Below, one piece after another: positions 1-8,755 of a DNA stretch of 64,000 nt. Both the position numbers and the translations under genes were made by a program. How positions within the stretch are numbered: position 1 is the stretch's first letter; each line of letters opens with the position of its first letter. The DNA lies in assembly GCF_004135345.1 (NCBI RefSeq), contig NZ_CP035495.1, positions 1,984,001 to 2,048,000 of the forward strand. The letters run 5' to 3'. A model generated the notes under the pieces. It was not told the origin of the DNA, ran no database searches, and worked only from the letters and a program-made list of their open reading frames with translations. The stretch comes from Xylanimonas allomyrinae. Its GTDB lineage: Bacteria; Actinomycetota; Actinomycetes; Actinomycetales; Cellulomonadaceae.

Positions 1-85
1 GCGCCGCGTGCTCGCCAGCTACGTCAGGCAGTCTGCCGGCGCTGTACGCCGCACGGTGCTCGGCGGCGAGGACCGCCGCGTCACG

Positions 86-1666
86 CTAGCGCGCTGGCGC
101 GGCCTGCGCGATGCTCTCGTCCCCGCTCTCAGAGGGGTCCTGCGTGCCTCCCGCGTCCGGGATGTCCGGAAGGTCCGAGCCTCGCACCAGGAACAAGCCG
201 ATCACCAGGATCGCGAAGCCTAGGCTGCCCAGCACCAGCGTGGCCATCGGTGAGACCGGGGAGGCCCACCACTCGACGTTCCAGTCCAGGTTGAAGTAGG
301 GCGCGTCGAGACCCGTGACGAATCGCCGGATCTGCGTGTGCAGCGCGGCAGCGTTCGCCACGACGAGCGCAACCGCGACGACGAGGGTCTGCACTCGGGT
401 CAGCCGGTCGACCCCGTTGCGGATCGGGTTCCACAGGGCCGTCATGACGATCACGGGAACGATCGGCGTCAGGTACCGGCCCTGCACCTCGGCACCGACG
501 GGCGCCCCAGAGACCTGGAGCAGCAGGAGCGGGAGCGCGCAGAAGGCCACGACCATTCCCAGCAGCGCGATTCCCTTGCGCCAGTTCATCGACTGCAGGC
601 CCCAGAACACCAGGGCCGTGGCGAGCATCGTGACGGGAACCCACGTGATCGCGGGCATCGGGGTGTCGAGCCAGTTGAGGGGACCGGTCAGCGAGTCGAG
701 CAGGAGCGCGGGCAGGGCTCGGATGTTGCTCAGGAGCAGCCCGAGGTCGCCTGGCGGATAGTCGGTCAGACCGCTGGACACCGCCGAGCTCTGCGTGCCG
801 GACAGGAAGCCGGCCACGCCGATCGCCGCGACCACCACGGGTGCGGCGACGCGCTTGAGGTCGGCGCGGATCCGGTCCAGGTGCAGCACCGTGGCGGCCA
901 CGGCGACCAGGGCGGCGAACGCTCCTGCGTCGCCGCGCGACGCGGCAGCAAGCACGGCCCCGAACGCGGCGAGGCCGGCCAGCGTGTAGCGCCGCCAGGC
1001 CTGCGACTCGGTGAAGAACCCGTGCAGGCCGATCCAGGCGGCTGCCACACCGGTGATCGCCCAGCCCGACGGGTTGATGGAGGCAACGAGGTAGACGACC
1101 ATGGGCGCGGCGACGACGAGACCGCCATAGGCGACAAGGCGTCGGTTCCCGGGTGACAGCAATGCGACGAGCGCGCCCAGGAGCGCTACCCCGAGCGTGC
1201 CGTTGACCAGCCGCATCATCATGACCGACGCCGTCATGTCCCCGCCGACGAACCAGTGCATCACGTCGTAGAAGCCGCCCGGGTAGGCACCGTTGTCGAC
1301 CCGGTTGGTCCAGGCCGGCTCCGTGCCGAGACCGTCGACGCAGGCGCCCGAAGCCGCAGGGTTGAAGGCCGTGCAGGCGGCGGCCGACACGATCTTCTGC
1401 GGCACCTTGACGGACGTCGTCTGGTCGTCGTTGACCTTCGTGGAACATGCCCCGTCCAGCGGCGTCGGGCACCAGATCGAGGCGAGGTGCCAGTCCTCGT
1501 CGGGCGACGACCCCGGAGGTGACGCCGTGGCCCAGCTGAAGACGAAGAGGAGCGCACCGATCACGGTGACCGCCGCTGCCCCGGCCCGCCAGGCCCGGGA
1601 GGAACGCACCGGCCCTCGCCCGGACGGCGACCGAGCGCCGCTGCGGCGTGCGTGGCGGTCGTTCAC
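86..1666 (-). CDS. DUF2142-type polytopic membrane protein
   Basis: A 526-residue integral membrane protein. It has a basic Arg/Ser-rich N-terminus, a first membrane helix near residues 30-50, then a long outward loop with several cysteines (about residues 65-110). About ten further hydrophobic helices follow, and the tail is hydrophilic and acidic. The layout and length match DUF2142 predicted membrane proteins, which often sit in actinobacterial polysaccharide clusters and have a GT-C-like topology; their reaction is not established. The GTG start overlaps the stop of the upstream DUF2304 gene (GTGA), so it is the last gene of the minus-strand operon from 6315. A role in assembling or transferring lipid-linked sugar outside the membrane is inference. 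Confidence 0.85.
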   Translation of the reverse strand: MNDRHARRSGARSPSGRGPVRSSRAWRAGAAAVTVIGALLFVFSWATASPPGSSPDEDWHLASIWCPTPLDGACSTKVNDDQTTSVKVPQKIVSAAACTAFNPAASGACVDGLGTEPAWTNRVDNGAYPGGFYDVMHWFVGGDMTASVMMMRLVNGTLGVALLGALVALLSPGNRRLVAYGGLVVAAPMVVYLVASINPSGWAITGVAAAWIGLHGFFTESQAWRRYTLAGLAAFGAVLAAASRGDAGAFAALVAVAATVLHLDRIRADLKRVAAPVVVAAIGVAGFLSGTQSSAVSSGLTDYPPGDLGLLLSNIRALPALLLDSLTGPLNWLDTPMPAITWVPVTMLATALVFWGLQSMNWRKGIALLGMVVAFCALPLLLLQVSGAPVGAEVQGRYLTPIVPVIVMTALWNPIRNGVDRLTRVQTLVVAVALVVANAAALHTQIRRFVTGLDAPYFNLDWNVEWWASPVSPMATLVLGSLGFAILVIGLFLVRGSDLPDIPDAGGTQDPSESGDESIAQAAPAR

Positions 1667-2016
1667 CGCGCTGAGTCCTTCGTCAGGAAGTCCCGCTCGG
1701 CGTTCTCGATCGCGACCGCACGAGCCAGGAGCGTGGTTCGGCGCGCGCCTTCAGTGGCGCGACGTGAGTTCATCGCGAGGCTGCCCACGAAGACGACCAC
1801 GAGCACGTAGAGCACGAGGTCGGTGCCGCGACCGATACCGACGAGGTCGGCGAGCGCCTGCACCCACGACGGGAACAGGATGGCGAGGACGGCGACGACC
1901 AGGAAGGCGATGAGGAACAGCCGCCGGAACGCAATGTTCCGCGACGACGTCGTGATCCGTCCGAGCAGGAACGTGACCACCACCATTCCGGCGACCAGGA
2001 GGATCTGCGAGAGCAT
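1663..2016 (-). CDS. DUF2304 small membrane protein
   Basis: A 117-residue protein starting at the ATG at 2016; the open frame continues upstream but that part overlaps the preceding gene's coding end and looks non-coding. It has two or three hydrophobic helices (residues about 3-20, 35-52 and 65-85) and a charged C-terminus. This matches DUF2304 proteins, which are regularly found directly downstream of a DPM1-like GT2, as here (11-bp gap). The family's role is unknown; partnership with the polyprenyl-phosphate sugar synthase upstream is inferred from this conserved pairing. The stop overlaps the DUF2142 start by 4 bp. Confidence 0.8.
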   Translation of the reverse strand: MLSQILLVAGMVVVTFLLGRITTSSRNIAFRRLFLIAFLVVAVLAILFPSWVQALADLVGIGRGTDLVLYVLVVVFVGSLAMNSRRATEGARRTTLLARAVAIENAERDFLTKDSAR

Positions 2017-2027
2017 CAGTTCTCCAG

Positions 2028-2765
2028 CTAGTTGACGATGAGGTCGATCAGGATGTTCACCGAGTTCCAGAGCGACTGCCCCTTCGCCCGCGAGTAGTCC
2101 GTGTAGAGGACATGCACTGGATGCTCGCGCCACGCAAGCTTGGTGTCGGCAAGCTGGTTCACGATCTCGGACGCGTGCGCCATGCGGTCCTGCTTGATGT
2201 CGACCAGCTGCAGTGCGTCGTCGCGGATGACGCGCAGGCCGTTGTGCGCGTCGGTGAGCTTCAGGCCCGTCGTCCAGCGCGTGAACAGGACGGCGAGCCC
2301 CAGCACGATCTTCTTCAGGAAACCCGGGTCGGTCCGGTCGTCGAGGAATCTCGACCCGAAGACGATCGAGACGTCCTCACGGCGCGCGACGGCCACCATG
2401 TCGCGCGCATCCGAGACCTGGTGCTGACCGTCGGAGTCGAAGGTCACGACGTAGCGAGCCCCGCGGCGCCGCGCCCAGACGAACCCGGTCTGCAGCGCAG
2501 CGCCCTGGCCGAGGTTCATCGGGTGCCTGACGACGACCGCGCCGGCCGCCTCAGCAACGGCCGCGGAGTCGTCACTCGAACCGTCGTCGATGCAGACGAC
2601 GTTGCTGAAGGTACCGAGAACGTCCTCGATGACGGAGCCGACGACGGTTGCCTCGTTGTAGAGCGGGATGACCACCCAGACGTCGGGGTTGCGGGGTCCT
2701 GAGGGTGGCTCCGCGGGGCTCTCGGCTTCCGTGGGGCGAGGCGTCCCTGAGCCTTCGGATCTCAT
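2028..2765 (-). CDS. GT2 glycosyltransferase, DPM1/polyprenyl-phosphate type
   Basis: A family-2 glycosyltransferase of about 245 residues. After a disordered Pro/Ser-rich N-terminus come the start of the GT-A fold (VVIPLYNEA), the nucleotide-binding CIDDGSSDDS and the metal-binding FDSDGQHQ. The family moves a sugar from a nucleotide donor to undecaprenyl- or dolichyl-phosphate on the cytoplasmic face. No C-terminal membrane helices are visible, so it resembles the short DPM1-like form. The start is taken at the ATG at 2765; an upstream in-frame start at 2789 is possible. The following DUF2304 and DUF2142 genes are probably co-transcribed and may use its lipid-linked product (inference). Confidence 0.85.
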   Translation of the reverse strand: MRSEGSGTPRPTEAESPAEPPSGPRNPDVWVVIPLYNEATVVGSVIEDVLGTFSNVVCIDDGSSDDSAAVAEAAGAVVVRHPMNLGQGAALQTGFVWARRRGARYVVTFDSDGQHQVSDARDMVAVARREDVSIVFGSRFLDDRTDPGFLKKIVLGLAVLFTRWTTGLKLTDAHNGLRVIRDDALQLVDIKQDRMAHASEIVNQLADTKLAWREHPVHVLYTDYSRAKGQSLWNSVNILIDLIVN

Positions 2766-2852
2766 GGCGTCATGATGCCAGAGTCGCAATACCTGACGAC
2801 CTTGTGCGTCGCAGCCGGGCGGGCGGTTCCTGACGCAGACGACTCGCAGCGG

Positions 2853-5057
2853 TCACTCGTAGAGCTCCCGGATCTGGCGCCGGTATCGATCGAGGTCCGC
2901 GTAAGGCTCGACGATCTCGGCACAGGCGTCCTGGTAGGCCTGGTAGACGACCGGGTCTTGCAGCTCCACGATCTTCGCGGCGTACTCGTCGACCGTTGCG
3001 CAGAGGAACTCCGGGTGGGACGCGAAGAGATCGCCCAGCCCGCCCGCGCCCGAGTTCAGCACGGGGACTCCGAGCGCCAGACACTCGATCGCCGAGAGCC
3101 CGAGCCCCTCGTACGTCGATGGCATCAGCGCGACTCGCGCGGCACGGACGAACGGGAACGGGTTGTCCTGGAACCCCTCGAGGAAGACGCGATCGCCGAG
3201 CCCGCGCTCGGCTATTTCGCGTGCGCACTCGTCCCGCCGGTCGCCGTCCCCGACGAGCCTCGCCGTCAGTCCCGGGACGGCGGAGCTTGCGGCCGCCACC
3301 GCCCTGACCACCACGCGAGGTTGCTTGAGCGCGGTGAGCCTGCCGAGGAACAGCACGCCGGTCGCCGGGATCTGCCTCTCCATGGAGAGCGACGTCACCC
3401 GGTCGCGATCGACCACGTTGTAGATGACCCGCACCTTGTCGGCGATCGAGTCGGCGAAGACCGTCCCGCGCGTCGCCTCGTCGGACACGAACACCACGCG
3501 ACGGAAGCGCCGGCACGCCACCCGGAACACCGCGCTCAACGGGTTCCACGACTTGACGAAGCCCGGGTTCGAGTGGAGGTGCGAGACGATCGGCCCGCGG
3601 AAGCCCACGAGCGTCGCCACGACGCTCGCCTTGAAGTCGTGCGCGTGGATCACGTCGACGCGCTCGGTCGCCAGGACCGAGCGCAGACCCGCAGGCGTCA
3701 GCCGCGGCAAGGGGACGAACGCAAGGTCGCGCGCGGCGAGCACGTCGCGGATCGGCCCGTCGAGCGAGCAGTACGTCATCTCGAAGTCGGAGTCGCGCAG
3801 CAGCTCCATGAGCGTGATGATCACGTTCTCCGCGCCCGAGACACGGTCGGTCCCCAGCAGGTGCAGCACCCGCTGTCGTCGCGGCGCGGTGTCGGTGAGG
3901 CGGAGGTCCCGCTCCATCTGGTCGACGACGCGGGCCGTGGTGAACCGTGAGAGCACCTCGGCGTGGAGCGCCTGCGCCAGGCGGTGGCGGCGCTCCGGGG
4001 ACTCGATCAGTGAGGCCAGCGCCCGTGCCAGCTCGCTCGTCGACGAGCCGACCACGAGCCCGGTCTCGTCGTTGCGCAGGATCTCGACGATCCCGCCCTG
4101 CGGCGTGCCGACGACCGCGCACGCCGCCGCACCGGCCTCGAGCAACGAGCTGGGCAGTCCTTCGGGAACGACGGGGGCGTAGACGAAGATGTCCGTTCGA
4201 GCAAGGAGCTCGTGGACCTCGCTCTGGGAGATGCGCCCTCGGAACTCGACCCCGGGCACGCGCCCGTACCGTTCCTGGAGCTCCGGCAGGTAGGCGCCGT
4301 CTCCGGCGATGACGCACTCGAGGTCGTACCCGCGGTCCGACAGCTCCGTCTGGACGGTCGCGAATGCCTCGAGGAGGGTGTCCACGCCCTTCTGGCGGAT
4401 CACCCGTCCGACGTACGCGACCGTCAGCCGCGAACGGGCAGGCCGTGGACTCGCCTCGGCGTCGTTCTCGTCGAGGTCGATGCTGTTGTACCAGACGCCT
4501 GCGGGCGTGATGCCGAACCGCTCCTGGACGTGCGCGGCGGCTGCCTGCGAGACGCCGTAGACGTCGGTGACGCTGCCACGGATCAGGCGGGTCAGCACGC
4601 GCTCGACGACGTCGAGGCCGGTGTCGAGCACCTTGGAGTCCAAGGTCAGCGGCGCCGAACCGTGCTCGATGAGCGAGACCGGGACGCCCAGGCGACGCCC
4701 GAACCATGCGCCGACGAGGCTCGTCACGTAGAAGCGCGTGTTGACGACGACGCGCTCGATCCCGGCCCGGCGCAGGTACGCCATGGTGCGGAAGAACCGG
4801 CGATCAGGCTTGACCAGCGGGTAGCGGCTCCGCGCGACGGGGAACACCGGCAGGCGGATCTCCTCGATCCCGGCGACGACCTCCTTCCACGGGCCGTCGT
4901 CGTAGCGCGCGGACACCACGATGACCCGGTAGCCGCGCTTGACCAGCTCCTCCGCGACGCGCCGGGTGTAGGTCTCGACGCCTCCCACGTGCGGCAGCGA
5001 GAAGCCTGAGAAGAAGGCGATCGTTCTGGGGTTCTGCCTCACGTCACGCAAGGTCAC
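2853..5057 (-). CDS. tandem two-domain GT4 glycosyltransferase
   Basis: A 734-residue protein made of two complete GT-B glycosyltransferases in a row. Domain 1 (about residues 10-385) has the N-terminal GG(V)ET motif of GT4 enzymes, the VAYVGR-RQKG donor-domain start, and EGLPSSLLEAGA, whose Glu contacts the nucleotide sugar. Domain 2 (about 392-734) repeats the pattern: HLLGTDRVSGAEN, GVLFLGRLTALKQP and STYEGLGLSAIE. Such a protein could add two different sugars in succession. The GTG at 5057 overlaps the flippase-like gene by 14 bp; a GTG at 5042, one base after that gene's stop, is an equally plausible start. It is the second gene of the minus-strand operon. Confidence 0.88.
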   Translation of the reverse strand: MTLRDVRQNPRTIAFFSGFSLPHVGGVETYTRRVAEELVKRGYRVIVVSARYDDGPWKEVVAGIEEIRLPVFPVARSRYPLVKPDRRFFRTMAYLRRAGIERVVVNTRFYVTSLVGAWFGRRLGVPVSLIEHGSAPLTLDSKVLDTGLDVVERVLTRLIRGSVTDVYGVSQAAAAHVQERFGITPAGVWYNSIDLDENDAEASPRPARSRLTVAYVGRVIRQKGVDTLLEAFATVQTELSDRGYDLECVIAGDGAYLPELQERYGRVPGVEFRGRISQSEVHELLARTDIFVYAPVVPEGLPSSLLEAGAAACAVVGTPQGGIVEILRNDETGLVVGSSTSELARALASLIESPERRHRLAQALHAEVLSRFTTARVVDQMERDLRLTDTAPRRQRVLHLLGTDRVSGAENVIITLMELLRDSDFEMTYCSLDGPIRDVLAARDLAFVPLPRLTPAGLRSVLATERVDVIHAHDFKASVVATLVGFRGPIVSHLHSNPGFVKSWNPLSAVFRVACRRFRRVVFVSDEATRGTVFADSIADKVRVIYNVVDRDRVTSLSMERQIPATGVLFLGRLTALKQPRVVVRAVAAASSAVPGLTARLVGDGDRRDECAREIAERGLGDRVFLEGFQDNPFPFVRAARVALMPSTYEGLGLSAIECLALGVPVLNSGAGGLGDLFASHPEFLCATVDEYAAKIVELQDPVVYQAYQDACAEIVEPYADLDRYRRQIRELYE

Positions 5058-6315
5058 TCCGTCTGTTTCGGATCACGATTGCCAGGACGGTGGCGAACAC
5101 CACGCACTGGACGGCGAAAAGCACCAGGTACAGCCAGCTTGCCCCGAGCAGGCCACCGCGCCGGACCCAGAGCTCGCCCGTGAGGCCGACGGCGGCCGCC
5201 ACGAGAACGCCGATCGTGTACCAGACCTGCTGGCGCACGATCGTCAGGACCGTGGAGTAGAAGCCCGCCCAGGCCGACAGGCCGCCGGCGACGAGCAGGA
5301 CGAGAAGCTCGGTGCGGTACGGCGAGAAGTCCCAGCCGCCGGTGATGAGCTCGAGGAGCGGGACCCCCACGACCCAGCCTCCGGCGACCGCGAGGGCCGC
5401 CACCGCGCCGATGAGGGCGGTCAGGCGCCAGGTCCACGAGCGGAACGCGCGCAGATCACCCGTGGTCCATTGTGTCGCCATCTTGGTGATGACGGGGTTG
5501 AAGATGATCAGGCTCAGCAGCGTGATGAGGAACGGCGCCATCGACAGCCACGTGAAGAACCCCTGGGCCGTCGAGTCCATCGCCGCGTTGATGGCGTACC
5601 GCGGCGCGTTCGAGACGTAGAGCGCCACGAAGGTGCCTGCGAACAAGGGGAAGCAGGTGCCGAGGAGGCGCCAGACGCGTGCTCGTGCGATGGCCTTGTC
5701 CTCGCCCGAGAGCGGGCTCGCGAACGACTTCGGGAGCATCGCCAGCAGGAGCGCCAGCGACACGATGGTCCCGAGCGCTACCGAGAGCGCCACGTCGCGC
5801 GTCACGATGATCGCGACGACGATGACGACCGTGGACAGCACCGAACGGCAGGTCGACATCTTCGAGCCGATGTCGAGGCGTCCGATCTGCTGGAAGTACC
5901 CGAGGTAGACATCTTCGAACGCGTCGACCGCGCGCAGGGCCAGCACCAGCAGCACGAGGACCACCGTGTCGCCGGTCGCTCCGTCGGTCAGGAGGTTCAC
6001 GGCCGCGTACGCGAGGCCGGCCAGGATCATGGCGCCGAGCGTGATCCAGCGCGAGGCGAGGTACTCGTAGAACGAGAACCGGCGCGTCACGTCCGAGGCC
6101 TGATAGCGCCGCATCCCGTAGATGCCGATGCCCCAGAACAGGTACGCCTGAGCGACCGCAAACGCGAACGTGCCCGTCGCGCTCGCTCCGAGCGTGTGGG
6201 TGATCACGAACGAGATGAGGGTCGGCTGGACGGTGAACCAGATTCCGACGACCGTGTTCCACACAAACCCGGATCGATCGACGTTCCGCGTCTGGGTAAG
6301 GATTCGGTGGAGCAT
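5044..6315 (-). CDS. Wzx/MATE-like polysaccharide flippase-type membrane protein
   Basis: A 423-residue protein with about twelve hydrophobic helices and very few large soluble loops, the profile of polysaccharide transport (Wzx/RfbX-like, MOP superfamily) proteins. These flip undecaprenyl-diphosphate-linked repeat units across the membrane. Assignment rests on topology and context, since MOP members share little sequence. It is the first gene of the minus-strand operon. A TAGAAT box lies 7 bp upstream of its ATG with no Shine-Dalgarno sequence, suggesting a leaderless message. An ABC exporter is encoded at 42480-44614, so the window has two potential export routes. Confidence 0.7.
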   Translation of the reverse strand: MLHRILTQTRNVDRSGFVWNTVVGIWFTVQPTLISFVITHTLGASATGTFAFAVAQAYLFWGIGIYGMRRYQASDVTRRFSFYEYLASRWITLGAMILAGLAYAAVNLLTDGATGDTVVLVLLVLALRAVDAFEDVYLGYFQQIGRLDIGSKMSTCRSVLSTVVIVVAIIVTRDVALSVALGTIVSLALLLAMLPKSFASPLSGEDKAIARARVWRLLGTCFPLFAGTFVALYVSNAPRYAINAAMDSTAQGFFTWLSMAPFLITLLSLIIFNPVITKMATQWTTGDLRAFRSWTWRLTALIGAVAALAVAGGWVVGVPLLELITGGWDFSPYRTELLVLLVAGGLSAWAGFYSTVLTIVRQQVWYTIGVLVAAAVGLTGELWVRRGGLLGASWLYLVLFAVQCVVFATVLAIVIRNRRSDLA

Positions 6316-6322
6316 CGCCGGG

Positions 6323-6328
6323 ATTCTA
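6323..6328 (-). promoter_or_regulatory. candidate -10 box (TAGAAT) for the minus-strand operon
   Basis: TAGAAT read on the minus strand, 7 bp before the ATG at 6315, matching the actinobacterial TANNNT -10 pattern. The divergent gene starts only 37 bp away, so any -35 element must lie in or near the opposite gene's start. No clear -35 was recognised. Confidence 0.45.
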
Positions 6329-6340
6329 TCGGCTCTCGGC

Positions 6341-6346
6341 TAGGGT
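6341..6346 (+). promoter_or_regulatory. candidate -10 box (TAGGGT) for the 781-aa GT gene
   Basis: TAGGGT lies 6 bp upstream of the ATG at 6353 with no ribosome-binding sequence between. A transcript starting 6-7 bp downstream of the box would begin at the start codon. The same spacing is seen before 15484, 23486 and 57448. Confidence 0.45.
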
Positions 6347-6352
6347 CTCGCC

Positions 6353-8698
6353 ATGAGAGTCGCAGTCACTGCAACCGCTGACACGGCCGCCCACGCACGA
6401 GTGACCGTCCAGTCGCTGCAGGCAGTGGCACCTCATCTGACGTGCCACGTGCTCGACGTGGACGACACGTATCTCCGGGTCGCCGACGAAGAGATCGCGC
6501 AAGTCGGCGACCTCGCCGTCGCCGCGAGGACGATCGCGCTCACGCATGACGACGACGCGCATGCCCCGGGGCTGACGGTGGCCTGGGCCGCGGCGCTTCT
6601 CGAACACGCCGACGAGGCCGTCGTCGGGATCGCTCCGGGCATCGTGCTGCTCTGTTCCCCCGAGAGGCTGGTGACGGACGAGGCCACCACAGTCGCCGTG
6701 ACGCGCCGCGCGCGCGCCGGCGCCGGTGTCATGGCGCAGCCCTCCGTGCTCTCCACCGACCTCTTCGTGCTGGGCACGGCGGCTCGGGCGCACCTCGACG
6801 AGCTGCGCAGCCTGGCCGAAGGCTGGGCCAGCGCAGCGCGGTCGCTCGACACCATCGTGGCCTACGTGCCCCACCGGCTGGTGGTGGACGACGCCGTGAT
6901 CGTCTCCCGGTGGAACTGCGACCATCGGACCCGCCTGGTTCCTGGCACCCGTACGACGCTGGCCCGCGAAGGCCGGGATGTCGTCGCACTCGACCTCGCC
7001 GAGCACGATCCGTCCGTCCCGTGGCTCTTCAACACGGCGCGCGCCGGATCGACCGGCCCGTGGCTGAGCCGGAACCCCGAGCTCGCCGCCATCGTCGCGG
7101 CTGCTGACCTGCCGGGCCCGGACATCGCCCCGGGCAGGCAGGACGCACAGCTCGTGCGCTCGATCGCGCGCACCGCCCAGGTGCGGGGCGACGACCTCGA
7201 CGACGTGTACGGCCGGCTCGACGAGTGGCTCCTCGAGCTCGTGCCGGCGGGCGACCGGACACCGGTCGCGCGCTACCTCGAAGGGATCTACGCGACGCGC
7301 CCCGACCTCCGGGCGGCCTTCCCGTCCGTGCCCGGCCGGGACAGCGCCCACCTGGCGCAGTGGGCCCGCGACCACGGCGTGCGCGAGGCGGCCTACGACC
7401 CGCACCTCCTGGCACGCGCCGCCGAGCTCACGGCGAGCGCCCAGCCGGAACCGGAACCCGAAGGAACGATCCGCCCCCACGGCGTCAATCTCGTCGGCTA
7501 CCTGGCCGGAGAGGTCGGCGTCGGGACGTCGGCGCGCCTCATGGACGCCGCGCTCGCTGCTGCGGGAGTTCCGACCAGCACGTTCGCCGTGACGAAAGAC
7601 CTCCAGTCGCGAGCCACCGCACGGTTCCGCCACACCGAACCGGTCCGGTTCGACACGACCCTCATCGCCGTCAACGCCGACCAGACGCCGGCCGTCTCCG
7701 CGGCCGTGGACGACGTCGTCGCCGGCACCCACCGCATCGGGATGTGGTACTGGGAGGTGGAGGCCTTCCCGGCCGACCGGGACCACGCGTTCGCGCACGT
7801 CGACGAGATCTGGGCGGCCACCGACTTCGTCCGGGACGCGATCGGCGCCCGGTCCCCCGTTCCCGTGCGCACCGTGCCGCCGCCGCTGCCGCAGCGCACG
7901 GACGGCGACGCCCCCGAAGTCCCCGCGCGGCTCGGGATCCCCACCGACAGGCCCTGGTTCTTCTTCGCGTTCGACTACCTCTCCACGGCCGAGCGCAAGA
8001 ACCCGTGGGGTCTGGTGGCCGCGTTCAGCCGAGCGTTCGCACCCGGCGAGGGTCCGACGCTGGTCGTCAAGACGCTGAACGCCGGCCGCCGCCCGGCCGA
8101 GGCGGAACGCCTCCGGCTGCTCGCGGCGCAGCGCCCGGACGTCATCGTCATCGACGAGTACCTGCACCAGGACGAGCTGACGGCGCTCTCGGCGCGGTGC
8201 ACCGCCTACGTCTCCCTGCACCGCGCGGAGGGCCTGGGGCTGACCATCGCCGAGTCCATGGCGTGGGGCCGGCCCGTCGTGGTGAGCGCCTACTCCGGCA
8301 ACATGCAGTTCACGACGGCCGCCAACGCCTACCTTGTGCCGTGCTCCCCCGGGGTGATCCCGCGGGACGCCGAGCCGTACCCGGCAGGGACACCGTGGGG
8401 CGATCCGGACCTCGACGTCGGGGCCGCGCACATGCGGCGCATCGTCGAGTTCCCCGACGAGGCCGAGGCGCGCGGGCGGCAGGCCGCCGAGGACATCCGC
8501 ACGCTCCACTCGCCCGAGGCCGCGGGAGTCGGCATCTACGAGGCGCTCGACATGGCGCGCGCGGCGAGGGCTGCATGTCTCGAACGACGCGAGGCCGCCG
8601 CCGAGGAGGCCGCGCGTGCGGCAGCCGCGGCCGAGGACGCCGCCCGGACACTGCGCGGGCGTCTGCGGCGGCGAGTGTCCTCGATCGGCTCTCGCTGA
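6353..8698 (+). CDS. large glycosyltransferase with C-terminal GT4 domain
   Basis: A 781-residue protein. The N-terminal ~370 residues are not clearly assignable; they begin like a GT-A or nucleotide-binding fold (MRVAVTATADTAAHARV). The C-terminal part, from about residue 378 (GVNLVGYLAGEVGVGTSAR) to about 725, is a GT-B/GT4 glycosyltransferase. It includes a FAFDYLSTAERKNPWG donor-domain segment and HRAEGLGLTIAESMAWG with the conserved E-x7-E. The last ~50 residues form an Ala/Arg/Glu-rich helix, probably a coiled coil. It is transcribed divergently from the flippase operon and ends at a perfect hairpin shared with the convergent gene. A long minus-strand open frame over the same bases is a GC-rich shadow. 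Confidence 0.82.
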   Translation: MRVAVTATADTAAHARVTVQSLQAVAPHLTCHVLDVDDTYLRVADEEIAQVGDLAVAARTIALTHDDDAHAPGLTVAWAAALLEHADEAVVGIAPGIVLLCSPERLVTDEATTVAVTRRARAGAGVMAQPSVLSTDLFVLGTAARAHLDELRSLAEGWASAARSLDTIVAYVPHRLVVDDAVIVSRWNCDHRTRLVPGTRTTLAREGRDVVALDLAEHDPSVPWLFNTARAGSTGPWLSRNPELAAIVAAADLPGPDIAPGRQDAQLVRSIARTAQVRGDDLDDVYGRLDEWLLELVPAGDRTPVARYLEGIYATRPDLRAAFPSVPGRDSAHLAQWARDHGVREAAYDPHLLARAAELTASAQPEPEPEGTIRPHGVNLVGYLAGEVGVGTSARLMDAALAAAGVPTSTFAVTKDLQSRATARFRHTEPVRFDTTLIAVNADQTPAVSAAVDDVVAGTHRIGMWYWEVEAFPADRDHAFAHVDEIWAATDFVRDAIGARSPVPVRTVPPPLPQRTDGDAPEVPARLGIPTDRPWFFFAFDYLSTAERKNPWGLVAAFSRAFAPGEGPTLVVKTLNAGRRPAEAERLRLLAAQRPDVIVIDEYLHQDELTALSARCTAYVSLHRAEGLGLTIAESMAWGRPVVVSAYSGNMQFTTAANAYLVPCSPGVIPRDAEPYPAGTPWGDPDLDVGAAHMRRIVEFPDEAEARGRQAAEDIRTLHSPEAAGVGIYEALDMARAARAACLERREAAAEEAARAAAAAEDAARTLRGRLRRRVSSIGSR

Positions 8699-8718
8699 AC
8701 CTCCTGCGCACACGAGGC

Positions 8719-8747
8719 GCGGGGCCCGGCAGCGTCCCGGGCCCCGC
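8719..8747. terminator. bidirectional hairpin between convergent GT genes
   Basis: A perfect 11-bp GC stem (GCGGGGCCCGG with its complement) around a 7-base loop, placed in the 57-bp gap between two convergent genes. There is no T-run on either side, as is common in actinobacteria, so it probably serves both strands. Confidence 0.75.
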
Positions 8748-8755
8748 CGCTCGCC

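Noticed and set aside
8-223. short open frame at the left edge
   Set aside because: Overlaps the 3' end of the DUF2142 gene and shows no similarity or ribosome-binding site; positions 1-85 hold nothing I can name.
6326-8713. 795-codon open frame on the minus strand
   Set aside because: Opposite the GT4 gene at 6353; its translation is Arg/Gly/His-rich with no domain motif, a typical shadow of high-GC coding DNA.
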